This document shows, piece by piece, positions 1 to 8,189 of a DNA stretch of 64,000 nt. The translations under genes were made by a program, and so were the position numbers. The stretch's first letter is position 1. Every line of letters starts with the position of its first letter. The notes below the pieces were generated by a model that saw only the letters and a list, made by a program, of their open reading frames with translations, searched no databases and was not told the origin of the DNA. This DNA comes from Dyadobacter sp. SG02 (GTDB taxonomy: Bacteria > Bacteroidota > Bacteroidia > Cytophagales > Spirosomataceae), in NCBI RefSeq assembly GCF_900109045.1, contig NZ_FNYL01000014.1, forward strand, positions 124,001-188,000. Reading direction: 5' to 3'.

Positions 1-45
1 CATGTCGGCAATGCAAAGCTTTTTCTGAGAACACGAGGGCTTGAT

Positions 46-80
46 GAAGGGCGGCGAAACATGTTTTGCCGCCTTCTTTA
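46..80 (+). terminator. Rho-independent terminator-like hairpin
   Basis: An 11-bp stem (50-60 with 63-73, one G-U pair) is followed on the plus strand by a T-rich tract. It would end a plus-strand gene lying mostly before the window, of which at most a few codons (up to a TGA at 26-28) are visible. The minus-strand side has no T-run, so it is less likely to serve the membrane protein that stops at 78. Confidence 0.5.
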
Positions 81-428
81 TTTACTGATCATTGGGTGTT
101 GTAAATAAATGATAATCAGGTTCAGGAAAAGAAATGGAAGCTCGATGGCTACGCCTTTCAGGTCCTTTTCGAGAAGGTGAAAACAAATGATCATTAAAAT
201 GGTAGCGGCCATCAGGAAGTTGCCCCAAACAAATGTCTTCGGAAATAGAATGAGTAATGCGCTGATGATCGTGATGACCCCGTTAACCATTACGCCGGTC
301 TTTGTAAAACCCCATTTGCCGAACATTTCAAGCATTTCAGGCTTGCCGCTGGTCATTGCCCAGCCCTGTTTAAGGCCCATGAATACGGCAATCAATATCA
401 GTATTCCGTTGATTATTTTTATAACCAT
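78..428 (-). CDS. Small DoxX-like membrane protein
   Basis: A 116-residue protein with four hydrophobic segments (about residues 3-22, 45-63, 68-85 and 94-110), the layout of small DoxX-like integral membrane proteins of Bacteroidota. No catalytic residues or cofactor motifs are visible. It is transcribed divergently from the gene at 554. The DoxX link rests on size and topology only, so the function is unassigned. Confidence 0.6.
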   Translation of the reverse strand: MVIKIINGILILIAVFMGLKQGWAMTSGKPEMLEMFGKWGFTKTGVMVNGVITIISALLILFPKTFVWGNFLMAATILMIICFHLLEKDLKGVAIELPFLFLNLIIIYLQHPMISK

Positions 429-484
429 TTTATAAAATAGTTGGAGGTGAATCGGGTCAATTTAAGTCAATTTGCCGATTTTAT

Positions 485-514
485 TTGTTGGTAACCGCAG
501 TTATATTATTTTGG
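485..514 (+). promoter_or_regulatory. Candidate promoter of the PLDc_N protein gene
   Basis: TTG at 485-487, a 19-bp spacer, then TATTTTGG at 507-514, a near match to the Bacteroidota -7 consensus TAnnTTTG. It lies about 40 bp upstream of the start at 554. An unusually strong Shine-Dalgarno-like AAAGGAGG at 532-539 follows, somewhat far (14 nt) from the ATG. Confidence 0.4.
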
Positions 515-553
515 TAAAAATATAACAACCGAAAGGAGGTAACTGCCTAAACT

Positions 554-790
554 ATGAGCACAGTTTTATCCGCAATCCTGTTATTTATGGGCCTCGGAGG
601 CTTGGAAGTAATGTTTCTATTTATTCTATTGCCACTTGCTATCACCATTTGGGCATTAGTCGATGCTATCAAGAGCGATTTCAAGAAGGATATTAACAAA
701 CTCGTTTGGATCATTGTGATCATTTGCTTTCCTTTTTTTGGCGGGATACTCTATTTACTTTTGGGAAAGAATCAGAAGGTCGGTTTTTAA
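554..790 (+). CDS. PLDc_N-domain small membrane protein
   Basis: A 78-residue protein with two membrane segments (about residues 5-36 and 50-70). Between and after them are the hallmarks of the phospholipase D-nuclease N-terminal (PLDc_N) family: a W-A-L-V-D-A stretch at the end of the first segment and a final P-F-F-G-G-I-L-Y-L-L-L-G-K block. Stand-alone PLDc_N proteins of this size are common in Bacteroidota and have no known enzymatic activity. It has its own promoter-like sequence and a good ribosome binding site. Confidence 0.7.
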   Translation: MSTVLSAILLFMGLGGLEVMFLFILLPLAITIWALVDAIKSDFKKDINKLVWIIVIICFPFFGGILYLLLGKNQKVGF

Positions 791-876
791 GAGGGGGTGT
801 AGATATTATGTCGGTTATTACAATGCCCGGGTGTAACCGTCCGACTTCTGCTTTTCCAGCAGCACTTTCAGCTCCT

Positions 877-2361
877 TCACAATTTCAGGTTGCTTTCAAA
901 CAGATTGGTTGTTTCCTGCGGATCATTTTCTATGTCATAAAGCTGTCCGTCGGGATCGGAGGCTTCGCCTTTGGACGACCAGCCGCCACTTCCTTTGCCA
1001 TCGATGAATTTCCATTTGCCGCGTCGGATCGCGAACATGCCGTCGATCGAATGATGGATAATGCTTGATCTCACGGGGGCTGGGCTGCCCGCCGCATGAT
1101 CATTTGCATTTCGCAATAATGGCGCGAAGCTGAAACTATCCTGACCGGCATTCCGGTCGAGCTTCTGGCCGGTGATGGAAGCCAGCGTCGCCATAATGTC
1201 TGTCAGGCAGATGGTCTGACTCGTTTTCGCACCTTTCCTTACAACCGCAGGCCAGCGCAGAATGAACGGAACACGGTGGCCGCCTTCCCAGATGTCCGAT
1301 TTTTCACCGCGGTAAATGTAGTTCGCGTGGTGTGCCGGGTAGATTTCCTTATCACCGGGTTTCCAATCGGCGCCATTGTCGGATGTGAAAATGACGAGCG
1401 TATTGTCGGTAATGCCCAGGCTGTCGAGCGTGTGCATCACCGCGCCCACCACGGCATCGGTATGATGCACAAAGTCACCATATATTCCGGCCTTTGAGCT
1501 GCCTTTGTGTGCTTCGGACGGCAGCCACGGCGTATGTGGACTGGATAATGGCAGGTACAAAAAGAAGGGCTTGGATTGGTTTCGGGTGGCGCCGACAATA
1601 AAATTCTTCGCTTCCTGACCAAAAACGTCCAGCGTTTTTTGCAAATCAAAATTTTGCGAACCCTTACCGTCGCGCCAGAACACGCCGCGCGGTGTTTTGT
1701 TGCCGGCAATATCCGTTATGCGCGGGTCGGCGGGCTTGCCATTTTGGAGGTAAATGTAAGGGGCAATGTCGAGCGAGGCCGGGATAATGTAGCTGTAATC
1801 GAAGCCCAGGTCGTTGGGGCCGGCGGTAATGCCTTTTTCGAGCGCGAGGTTTTCGCTTCTAGTCCAATCCACATCGAGTTCGGCCTGGTTCACGGCTTTG
1901 GCGGCATCGGCTTTCACCCAGTCCAGGCCAAGGTGCCATTTGCCGATCACGCCCGTACGGTAGCCGGCTTTTTTCATCAGATCCGCTACCGTAAAGCGGT
2001 CTTTTTCGATGAGCATCGGCGAATAGCCTCCCAAAACGCCCTTTTTGAGCCGCGAACGGAACGCGTAACGACCGGTGAGAATCCCGTAACGCGTAGGCGT
2101 ACACACGGCCGAGCCCGAGTGCGCATCCGTGAACACGAGGCCGTTCGAAGCAAGTTTATCCAGGTTGGGTGTGTTGATCTGGGAATCGGGGTTAAGGCGG
2201 GAGAGGTCGCCCGAGCCAAGGTCGTCGGCCAGTATATAGATGACGTTCGGTTGACGTGCATTTCCTTCTGCAAGGCTTTTTTTGCGGAAAATCACCAGCG
2301 CAGACGACGCCAGCAGGAGCATCAGAATGGTGTAGTTCAGGTTAGGGTGTTTTCGGAACAT
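877..2361 (-). CDS. Sulfatase (arylsulfatase A-like)
   Basis: An exported sulfatase of the alkaline phosphatase superfamily, hydrolysing sulfate esters. An N-terminal hydrophobic segment (residues 10-24) is a signal or anchor. The metal-binding Asp pair follows in I-L-A-D-D (46-47), and the signature C-T-P-T-R (87-91) has the Cys that is matured to formylglycine by a sulfatase-activating enzyme. G-K-W-H-L-G (140-145) and a later T-S-D-N-G complete the active site. The start at 2361 is preferred over one 45 codons upstream because the upstream part has no signal-like character and overlaps a terminator. About 494 residues, normal length. The natural substrate cannot be read from the sequence; no SusCD or lyase gene is adjacent. 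Confidence 0.9.
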   Translation of the reverse strand: MFRKHPNLNYTILMLLLASSALVIFRKKSLAEGNARQPNVIYILADDLGSGDLSRLNPDSQINTPNLDKLASNGLVFTDAHSGSAVCTPTRYGILTGRYAFRSRLKKGVLGGYSPMLIEKDRFTVADLMKKAGYRTGVIGKWHLGLDWVKADAAKAVNQAELDVDWTRSENLALEKGITAGPNDLGFDYSYIIPASLDIAPYIYLQNGKPADPRITDIAGNKTPRGVFWRDGKGSQNFDLQKTLDVFGQEAKNFIVGATRNQSKPFFLYLPLSSPHTPWLPSEAHKGSSKAGIYGDFVHHTDAVVGAVMHTLDSLGITDNTLVIFTSDNGADWKPGDKEIYPAHHANYIYRGEKSDIWEGGHRVPFILRWPAVVRKGAKTSQTICLTDIMATLASITGQKLDRNAGQDSFSFAPLLRNANDHAAGSPAPVRSSIIHHSIDGMFAIRRGKWKFIDGKGSGGWSSKGEASDPDGQLYDIENDPQETTNLFESNLKL

Positions 2362-2463
2362 ATTCGATCGGCTTCCCTTGTTATTAGGGTGGTTCAGGGA
2401 GTATTCTACCAGATTGGTAGACAAATAAAGGCAATGGCGGAGAGATTTACAAAGGGTGCAGCA

Positions 2464-2492
2464 CAAAAAAAGGCGGCTTGATTCAGCCGCCT
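2464..2492 (-). terminator. Intrinsic terminator of the small RNA
   Basis: A perfect 8-bp GC-rich stem (2471-2478 with 2485-2492) with a 6-nt loop is followed on the minus strand by seven T residues. No minus-strand protein gene lies upstream of it before the divergent plus-strand gene at 2899, which is what drew attention to the RNA. Confidence 0.75.
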
Positions 2493-2712
2493 GCAACCCA
2501 CAACAAAGAGTGGCACAGTATTAATCTGCGATTACATATTTGTAGTCCGTGACTAATCTTGGGCTCTTGCAAGCCCGTATTTGTGGTCAGTTATCACATT
2601 AACTCATGGAAAACAGCAATTGAATTGCTTGCCGCTCGTTCGTTGATCCGATCGGCGCCGGAAATAGGGTTGCCCCCATGCCCTGTTCCTGTAATGTGAT
2701 AAAAGAGGTTGC
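2464..2712 (-). ncRNA. Candidate structured small RNA, about 250 nt
   Basis: No protein is supported here, but the minus strand shows a full small-RNA gene. A promoter-like TTG-N19-TACTTTCG sits at 2718-2747. The predicted start at about 2712 coincides with GCAACC (2712-2707), which pairs perfectly with GGTTGC (2498-2493) to close the molecule. The closing stem is followed at once by a terminator hairpin with a T-run. Inside, 2692-2700 pairs with 2593-2601 (9 bp). Three small hairpins follow: 2561-2565/2572-2576, 2543-2547/2551-2555 and 2522-2526/2530-2534. I see no tmRNA, RNase P or SRP signature. A 6S-type RNA is possible from the size and closed ends, but the several small hairpins fit poorly. 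Confidence 0.6.
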
Positions 2713-2717
2713 GACAG

Positions 2718-2747
2718 CGAAAGTAACACATTCATTTCTTCCCGCAA
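2718..2747 (-). promoter_or_regulatory. Candidate promoter of the small RNA
   Basis: On the minus strand, TTG (2747-2745), a 19-bp spacer, and TACTTTCG (2725-2718), seven of eight positions shared with or tolerated by TAnnTTTG. The expected start 5-7 nt downstream matches the first base of the closing stem of the RNA. Confidence 0.5.
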
Positions 2748-2898
2748 AACCTTATCGGATTGATAGGTCCACTCACTTTTTGATAGAGTCTGCCAGATCA
2801 GCCAAATGGGAGTATACGCCGCATTTGTTGCACCGAAAGAGGGATTTCGGCCTTCGCGGCATTTTTTGGCATGGCTTTTGAAGGCGTTTCAGCGTATT

Positions 2899-5136
2899 AT
2901 GGAAAGTTTATCTCAGTCAGTCAACACGGGAAGGCTCATCATAGTCGCATACCGGTTACCGTTCAAGGTTGTCCGCGATGGTGATGTCTCCCGACTATTT
3001 CAAAATTCCGGCGGGCTCGTTTCAGCGGTGCTTTCGCTGGTAAAAGATCAACAAAACGAAGCTTTCGATGCCCACCAGAAAATCCAGTGGATCGGTTTTT
3101 CGGAGAACACACCCGAGGAGCTCGAAGGGCAATCGATGGAGAACGAGAACTTCCGGGCGCACCCGGTTTTCATCCCCGACGAGCTCAATGAAAATTACTA
3201 TGAAGGCTTCTGTAACAACCTGATATGGCCGCTCTGCCATTACTTTCCGTCGTTGGCGCAGTTCCATGATGTGTATTTCAATGCCTATCGCGAAGCACAT
3301 GAATTGTTCTTCCAAAAAGTAAAGGAAGTGATCCGTCCGGGCGATGTCGTGTGGGTGCAGGATTACCAGCTGATGCTGCTCCCGCAAATGATCCGGAATG
3401 CGTTCCCTGAAAACAAGATCGGCTTCTTTTTTCACATTCCTTTTCCGTCTTTCGAGATATTCAGGCTGCTGCCGGTAACCTGGCGAAAGGCTATTGTGGA
3501 TGGCATTCTCGGTGCCGATGTGGTGGGTTTTCATACCAACGATTATGTGGAGTATTTCCTGAAAGCGGCGCGTCTTGTCTCCGAACTGGGGAATAAATTG
3601 CATTACATCAACCTTGGAAACCGTATTGTGAAGGTCGATTCATTCCCGATCAGTATCGACTTCGATAAGTTCAACGATGCCTACGACGACCCGGACGTGA
3701 CCGCTGCTCGCGCCGACGCCCGGCAGTCGCTCAAAGAAAAGATCATATTCTCGGTCGACCGCCTCGATTATTCCAAAGGCATTATTCACCGCCTGCATGG
3801 TTACCAGCGCTTTCTCGAACTCAACCCCGGTTGGCACGAAAAGGTATCGTTGGTGATGGTGGTGGTGCCTTCTCGCGACACGATCGAGCAGTACCAGCAA
3901 ATGAAATCGGATATCGACCAGACGGTAGGGAAGATTAACGCCGATTTTGGGACCATATCGTGGCAACCCATTATATATCAGTACCGTTCAATGCCTTACA
4001 GCGAAATGGTAGGCATGTACACCGCGAGCGACGTCGCGCTCATTACACCCGTGCGCGACGGAATGAACCTCGTTTGCAAAGAGTATGTGGCAAGCCGGCA
4101 GGATGGCCAGGGTGTATTGATTCTGAGTGAAATGGCAGGTGCCGCGGCCGAGTTGGGCGAGGCCCTGATCATCAACCCGCTCGACCGGCAGGATATTGCG
4201 GATGCGATCAAAACCGCATTCGAAATGCCCGAGGAAGAGCAGCATAAACGAATGGAGGCCATGCGCGAAAGGATACGCGATTACGATGTGTTCGCATGGA
4301 CCAGTGATTTTTTTACCCAAATGACAATGCTTGAATTAGAACACGACCGGTTGCGCCAGGTTTTCCTGACCAATAAGGGCATAGACGCGATCCGGCACGC
4401 TTACCAGTTATCCAACAACCGAATCCTCTTCTTCGACTACGATGGTACCCTCGCGCCGATCGTGCCGGACCCGGCCAAAGCGATTATGAGCGAGGATGTT
4501 AAGAAGTTGCTGAATGATATTGCCAAACGCGATACGGTCGTGATCGTGAGTGGCCGCGACCGCTATTTCCTCGATAAACTTTTCAGCGACCTTCCCGTCC
4601 ATATGATCGCCGAACACGGCGCGTTGATCAAAGCCAAAGACTCGGGAGAATGGCAGCTGAATGAAGGTTATGAAGAAAATTGGAAAGACGGAATTCGTCC
4701 GATGATGCAGATTTATGCCAAACGCTGTCCGGGCGCATTCGTGGAGGAAAAGGAAACCGCGTTGGCGTGGCATTACCGCACCGCCGATGACAAGGAATAT
4801 GCTACCCGCCGCGCACAGGAGCTGCTCTGGCAACTCAAAAACTACATTCAACCCGAGCTGAATTTGCAGGTGATCGATGGCAATAAGGTGGTGGAAGTGA
4901 AGAAAACAGCATTTAATAAGGGAACCGCCACACGCACTTTTGTGGAAACGGGCGATTTCGATTTCATCCTGGCTATCGGAGATGATACCACCGATGAAGA
5001 TATGTTCGAAGCATTGCCGGACACTTCATTCACAATCAAAATCGGCGATGATCTTTCGGCCGCGCGCAACCATATCCGCAGCCAGGACGAAGTTTTCCAT
5101 TTCCTGCATTTTATGGTTTCGCCGGTAGGCGAGTAG
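2899..5136 (+). CDS. otsAB: Trehalose-6-phosphate synthase/phosphatase fusion
   Basis: Joins UDP-glucose and glucose 6-phosphate to trehalose 6-phosphate, then removes the phosphate: complete trehalose synthesis in one cytoplasmic protein of 745 residues. The first part (about 10-465) is a GT20 synthase domain, with an N-terminal R-L-P-F motif, the sugar-phosphate-binding W-V-Q-D-Y-Q-L segment and a late G-M-N-L-V-C-K-E-Y. The second is a HAD-type trehalose phosphatase with D513-Y-D515-G-T and a late G-D-D-T-T-D-E-D motif (from G694). The start at 2899 is chosen because the conserved domain begins a dozen residues later; the 31 codons upstream are not family-like. It probably serves stress or osmoprotection. 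Its upstream region is shared with the divergent small RNA. Confidence 0.93.
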   Translation: MESLSQSVNTGRLIIVAYRLPFKVVRDGDVSRLFQNSGGLVSAVLSLVKDQQNEAFDAHQKIQWIGFSENTPEELEGQSMENENFRAHPVFIPDELNENYYEGFCNNLIWPLCHYFPSLAQFHDVYFNAYREAHELFFQKVKEVIRPGDVVWVQDYQLMLLPQMIRNAFPENKIGFFFHIPFPSFEIFRLLPVTWRKAIVDGILGADVVGFHTNDYVEYFLKAARLVSELGNKLHYINLGNRIVKVDSFPISIDFDKFNDAYDDPDVTAARADARQSLKEKIIFSVDRLDYSKGIIHRLHGYQRFLELNPGWHEKVSLVMVVVPSRDTIEQYQQMKSDIDQTVGKINADFGTISWQPIIYQYRSMPYSEMVGMYTASDVALITPVRDGMNLVCKEYVASRQDGQGVLILSEMAGAAAELGEALIINPLDRQDIADAIKTAFEMPEEEQHKRMEAMRERIRDYDVFAWTSDFFTQMTMLELEHDRLRQVFLTNKGIDAIRHAYQLSNNRILFFDYDGTLAPIVPDPAKAIMSEDVKKLLNDIAKRDTVVIVSGRDRYFLDKLFSDLPVHMIAEHGALIKAKDSGEWQLNEGYEENWKDGIRPMMQIYAKRCPGAFVEEKETALAWHYRTADDKEYATRRAQELLWQLKNYIQPELNLQVIDGNKVVEVKKTAFNKGTATRTFVETGDFDFILAIGDDTTDEDMFEALPDTSFTIKIGDDLSAARNHIRSQDEVFHFLHFMVSPVGE

Positions 5137-5163
5137 GAGGGGCTTTTGTATTTTAGCGGTTCT

Positions 5164-5748
5164 ATGGAGGAACCGCTAAAATTGCTTCATTCGGTCGTTC
5201 AGGCCATTCATCCGCTGGATAGCGCCGATTGGGAGGCGTTGTCGCGAATTTGGAAGCCGTTCAGTGCGCGCAGGAAGGAGATTATCACTTCCGCAGGTGA
5301 AACCGAGCGGTACCTCTATTTCGTGACCGACGGCGTGCAGCGCATTTACTATCTCGACGATCAGAGCCGCGAGGCGACCATTGCATTCACTTACCGGCCG
5401 TCGTTCGGCGGCATTATCGATTCGGTATTGATGGAAGTGCCCTCGCGGTACTACTACGAAACACTCACACCTTCGAGCTTTATCCGAACGCCTTACAGCG
5501 AGTTCAAGGCGGTCGCGTACGAGCGCCCGGCCGTGGAGCGCATGCTGCGGGCGGGGATGACGCAGACGCTTTCCGGCATTCTCGAACGGCTCGTGGAGGT
5601 GCAATGCTTTTCTTCGGAGGATAAATTCCGTAACCTGCTCAAACGCAGCCCGCATATCCTGCAATTGGTGCCACATAAATACCTCGCCAATTACCTTGGT
5701 ATCGATCCGACGAATTTCAGCAAGCTTGTGAATAAGGTACGGATTTGA
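5164..5748 (+). CDS. Crp/Fnr-family transcriptional regulator
   Basis: A 194-residue protein typical of short Bacteroidota Crp-like regulators. The N-terminal half is a cyclic-nucleotide-binding-type beta roll (about residues 25-115, with an E-R-Y-L-Y-F-V-T-D-G-V-Q stretch). A dimerisation helix and a C-terminal helix-turn-helix follow, ending in Y-L-A-N-Y-L-G-I-D-P-T-N-F-S-K-L. The glycines and arginine expected for cAMP contact are not clear, so the ligand is unknown. It starts 27 bp after the trehalose gene and may be co-transcribed with it. Two short palindromes in the next spacer are candidate binding sites. Confidence 0.85.
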   Translation: MEEPLKLLHSVVQAIHPLDSADWEALSRIWKPFSARRKEIITSAGETERYLYFVTDGVQRIYYLDDQSREATIAFTYRPSFGGIIDSVLMEVPSRYYYETLTPSSFIRTPYSEFKAVAYERPAVERMLRAGMTQTLSGILERLVEVQCFSSEDKFRNLLKRSPHILQLVPHKYLANYLGIDPTNFSKLVNKVRI

Positions 5749-5753
5749 AAATG

Positions 5754-5767
5754 TTGGTTTTTACCAA
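5754..5767. promoter_or_regulatory. Short palindrome downstream of the Crp-like gene
   Basis: TTGGT-TTTT-ACCAA, a perfect 5-bp inverted repeat just after the regulator stop codon and ahead of the DinB-like gene. It could be an operator. It is short enough to be chance. Confidence 0.25.
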
Positions 5768-5791
5768 ATATTTCGAAATTCCTGGTGAGCA

Positions 5792-5809
5792 ACTTTGCAA
5801 TATCAAAGT
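5792..5809. promoter_or_regulatory. Candidate Crp/Fnr-type operator
   Basis: ACTTTG-N6-CAAAGT, a perfect 6-bp inverted repeat centred 20 bp before the DinB-like start codon. Spacing and symmetry are of the kind bound by Crp/Fnr dimers, and a regulator of that family is encoded immediately upstream. The assignment to that regulator is inference. Confidence 0.35.
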
Positions 5810-5820
5810 ACTGAAAGCCC

Positions 5821-6384
5821 ATGGAAACCATTAACAAGAAAGAATTACTGCAAAAGCTCGACGACGTGGTCGAACAGCACATCGCAGATGCGGTGGCATT
5901 TTTTCAGAACAGGGACGACGAATTCCTGAACCGGCCGTCGGCAACCTGCGGTTGGAGCATCGCGCAATGCCTGGACCACCTGAACAGCTATGGCCATTAC
6001 TACCTGCCCAGAATGATTAAAGAACTCCGGGCCGCGCCGCAAGCCGAAAAGGAAGGCTTCACGAGCACCTGGATGGGCGCGTATTTTACCAAAATGATGG
6101 ACCCTGAAACAGGCAAACGCAAATTCAAAGCGTTCAAAGGCCATATTCCACCTTCGCAACTCGACTCGTCTGCGGTAGTGAGCGAATTCATCCGGCAACA
6201 GGAGGATTTACTGTACCTCTTGCGCGACGGAAAGCAAAAGGACCTCGACGCGATCCGCATACCCGTATCGATCCTCCCAATTATCCGCATGAAAATCGGG
6301 GACGTGTTGCAGTTCATCATCGCGCATAACGAGCGCCATATGCAACAGGCGAAGCGGAATTTGGTACCCCAAAGCATTTATTAG
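5821..6384 (+). CDS. DinB-family protein
   Basis: A 187-residue four-helix-bundle protein of the DinB/YfiT-like superfamily. It shows the family layout of metal-ligand histidines: one in C-G-W-S-I-A-Q-C-L-D-H-L-N (about residue 51) and a late pair in I-A-H-N-E-R-H. Proteins of this kind are metal-dependent, and many are thiol-dependent transferases; the substrate cannot be predicted. It lies 72 bp after the Crp-like regulator and is followed by its own terminator. Confidence 0.8.
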   Translation: METINKKELLQKLDDVVEQHIADAVAFFQNRDDEFLNRPSATCGWSIAQCLDHLNSYGHYYLPRMIKELRAAPQAEKEGFTSTWMGAYFTKMMDPETGKRKFKAFKGHIPPSQLDSSAVVSEFIRQQEDLLYLLRDGKQKDLDAIRIPVSILPIIRMKIGDVLQFIIAHNERHMQQAKRNLVPQSIY

Positions 6385-6402
6385 CCATCCCATAAAATAG
6401 TT

Positions 6403-6435
6403 AAGGCCGGCGCGGGAATCGTGCTCCGGCTTTTT
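6403..6435 (+). terminator. Terminator of the DinB-like gene
   Basis: A GC-rich stem (6406-6410 with 6426-6430, extendable by weaker pairs) followed by five T residues, about 20 bp after the stop codon. Confidence 0.5.
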
Positions 6436-6441
6436 GTGCAT

Positions 6442-6472
6442 AAAAAAAACAGCCATCCAAAATGGATGACTG
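6442..6472 (-). terminator. Terminator of the 87-residue protein gene
   Basis: CAGCCATCC (6450-6458) pairs with GGATGACTG (6464-6472), with one mismatch. On the minus strand the stem is followed by a run of eight T residues. It lies 35 bp downstream of the minus-strand gene ending at 6507. Confidence 0.65.
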
Positions 6473-6506
6473 CCTGGAAAAGGGATAGCCGTTAAACGTC
6501 AGTATA

Positions 6507-6770
6507 CTATGCAAGGGAAAGGCTGTTGGCGTCCAACCGGCCTTCGTTCATGTTTTCGAGTTTGATAAAGTGGCAGACATAACCCGCCGATCGCAGGGCG
6601 AGCTGGATACGTGAAAAATCGGATAGTTCGGAGGTCAGGGTCAGCAAGAACTCCTGAAAATCGTAGGCCCAGTGTTTTACATTCAGTTGTTTGAGGCAAT
6701 CGTGCAGTTTTTGCAGCGATTTGTTCGCCTGAATATGTGTACGGAAGAAAATCTTATATGTATTGGCCAT
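6507..6770 (-). CDS. Hypothetical protein, 87 residues
   Basis: Not recognised with certainty. It is soluble, with no signal peptide, and its alternating helix and strand pattern could form a ferredoxin-like fold. The stretch L-A-L-R-S-A-G-Y-V-C-H-F resembles the second half of heavy-metal-associated domains but lacks the CxxC motif. It is a single-gene unit with its own terminator. It is kept as a gene because of the intact frame, independent terminator and protein-like composition. Confidence 0.55.
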   Translation of the reverse strand: MANTYKIFFRTHIQANKSLQKLHDCLKQLNVKHWAYDFQEFLLTLTSELSDFSRIQLALRSAGYVCHFIKLENMNEGRLDANSLSLA

Positions 6771-6898
6771 TGTTTGTTACGTGAAATTAGTGGTCGGGAT
6801 GTTACCGTTCAATTCAGATTGTTGATTTGATGCTTCGAAATTACTTCTTATTTAAAATGATTCCAAATAAATACAAGCGTTTATTTTCGTGTAGAAAT

Positions 6899-6941
6899 AA
6901 AAAAGCTTCGCAACCATGATACCAAGTTGCGAAGCTTTTTT
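6899..6941 (-). terminator. Terminator of the permease-to-dipeptidase operon
   Basis: A perfect 16-bp stem (6899-6914 with 6926-6941) rich in A at one end and T at the other, so it works in both directions. It lies about 75 bp after the dipeptidase stop codon and closes the minus-strand operon starting at 11277. Confidence 0.75.
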
Positions 6942-7015
6942 GAAAACTCCTTTTAGTGCTATATTAAGAATTTATTAGATTTTATAAATTCTTCTAAAAT
7001 GGTAGGCTAATGCCG

Positions 7016-8086
7016 TCAGGCCCAGTTCCTTTCCAGGAAACCGACCCAGTTGCGCCACATGATGTGCTCGATATCCGTCTCCGAATAACCGCGCGCGGCG
7101 AGTAGGGAAGGGATCGTTTGCAAGTCTGCGATGGAATCGAGGTCGCCGGGCGACTGTTCCTTACCATAGGCGCCATCGAGGTCGGAACCGATACCCACAT
7201 GCAATGCATTACCGGCAATCTGGCAGATATGGTCGATATGCTGCACGACGTGCTCGATTTTCAGCCCCGTGTTTTCCGGCGTCGATTTACCGCGTACCCA
7301 GCCGGGAATCATCATCCAGGCATCAAACGCCATCCCGATGACGGCGCCGCGTTCGAGCAGTACTTTAATCATTTCATCGGAAAACTGGCGGTTATGCGGC
7401 GTAATGGCGCGAACGAGGTTGTGGCTTGCCCAAACCGGGCCTTTATACAAATCCATCGCTTCCCAGAATGCCGTGTCGCACAAATGCGTAGCGTCGAGGA
7501 TCATATCGAGCTGGTCCATTTCGCGGAGGAGGTCTTTGCCTTTCTCGGTGAGCGGGGCATCGGAGTCCGTCCCGTACGCATACACGCCCGGGCCATAATG
7601 CGCCGGCCCGATCGCACGAAGGCCGTAGCCATACGCGGTTTCGAGGTTTTTGAGGCTTACGAATGAATCGGCGCCTTCGAGGCTGAGAATGTAGCCGATG
7701 GGCAAACCTTCCGTTGATTCGGCATTTTGCCACATTTCCAGATGGCTGCGCAAGCCGGCCAGTCCGGTGATCTGCACCATTTCACCAACTTCTTCCATGG
7801 CCTTGTACCAGGCTACCTGCGCCTGCGTGATGGCCCATGCCTGCGCCTGTGAATGCCAGCCGGGGATTTTGCTGTCGGGTTTAATATAGCGGCCGATCTG
7901 CGTAGCCACACAGAGCCCGATATTGCCTTTGCGCATTTCCGGGAAGCTCACGACACCTTTGCCGCGGTCGGGCTTGTCGGTGAGGCTCTTTTCACGGTCG
8001 CGGATCGCATACAGATCCTGGGTAAGGTCCCGGTTCCATTCCACAGCATTCATGGATAGGTCAAGGTGTGCGTCGAAGAGGAACAT
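7016..8086 (-). CDS. Membrane dipeptidase (peptidase family M19)
   Basis: A zinc-dependent dipeptidase of 356 residues. Metal ligands start at D-A-H-L-D (H7, D9). The metal-site stretch D-A-T-H-L-C follows, then A-S-H-N and a final G-S-D-L-D-G. Family members cleave dipeptides, often with a D-residue at the C-terminus. No signal peptide is evident, so it is probably cytoplasmic. As the last gene of a unit with a GntP permease, RidA and a D-threonine-aldolase-like enzyme, a role in D-amino acid or dipeptide catabolism is inferred. Confidence 0.88.
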   Translation of the reverse strand: MFLFDAHLDLSMNAVEWNRDLTQDLYAIRDREKSLTDKPDRGKGVVSFPEMRKGNIGLCVATQIGRYIKPDSKIPGWHSQAQAWAITQAQVAWYKAMEEVGEMVQITGLAGLRSHLEMWQNAESTEGLPIGYILSLEGADSFVSLKNLETAYGYGLRAIGPAHYGPGVYAYGTDSDAPLTEKGKDLLREMDQLDMILDATHLCDTAFWEAMDLYKGPVWASHNLVRAITPHNRQFSDEMIKVLLERGAVIGMAFDAWMMIPGWVRGKSTPENTGLKIEHVVQHIDHICQIAGNALHVGIGSDLDGAYGKEQSPGDLDSIADLQTIPSLLAARGYSETDIEHIMWRNWVGFLERNWA

Positions 8087-8092
8087 AGACGT

Positions 8093-8187
8093 AATGAGTG
8101 AATGAGTTAATGAGTGAATGAGTTAATGAGTGAATGAGTGAATGAATGCGAATAAATATTCACTCATTCACTCATTCGCTCATTCAA
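8093..8187. repeat. AATGAGTG tandem repeat with inverted copy
   Basis: Units of the AATGAGTG/AATGAGTT type run to about 8150, and a complementary block (CATTCACT units) follows at 8160-8185, so the spacer can fold into a hairpin. It fills almost all of the 103-bp spacer between the aldolase-like and dipeptidase genes. Confidence 0.85.
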
Positions 8188-8189
8188 AA

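Noticed and set aside
1..28. Possible 3' end of a plus-strand gene
   Set aside because: Only about nine codons are visible, too few to support a feature.
1576..2481. 301-codon plus-strand open frame inside the sulfatase gene
   Set aside because: It is antisense to a clear sulfatase, has no domain-like sequence and overlaps the terminator and start region.
2806..2898. Longer N-terminus for the trehalose fusion protein
   Set aside because: The extra 31 codons do not resemble the family, and the conserved domain starts just after the Met at 2899.
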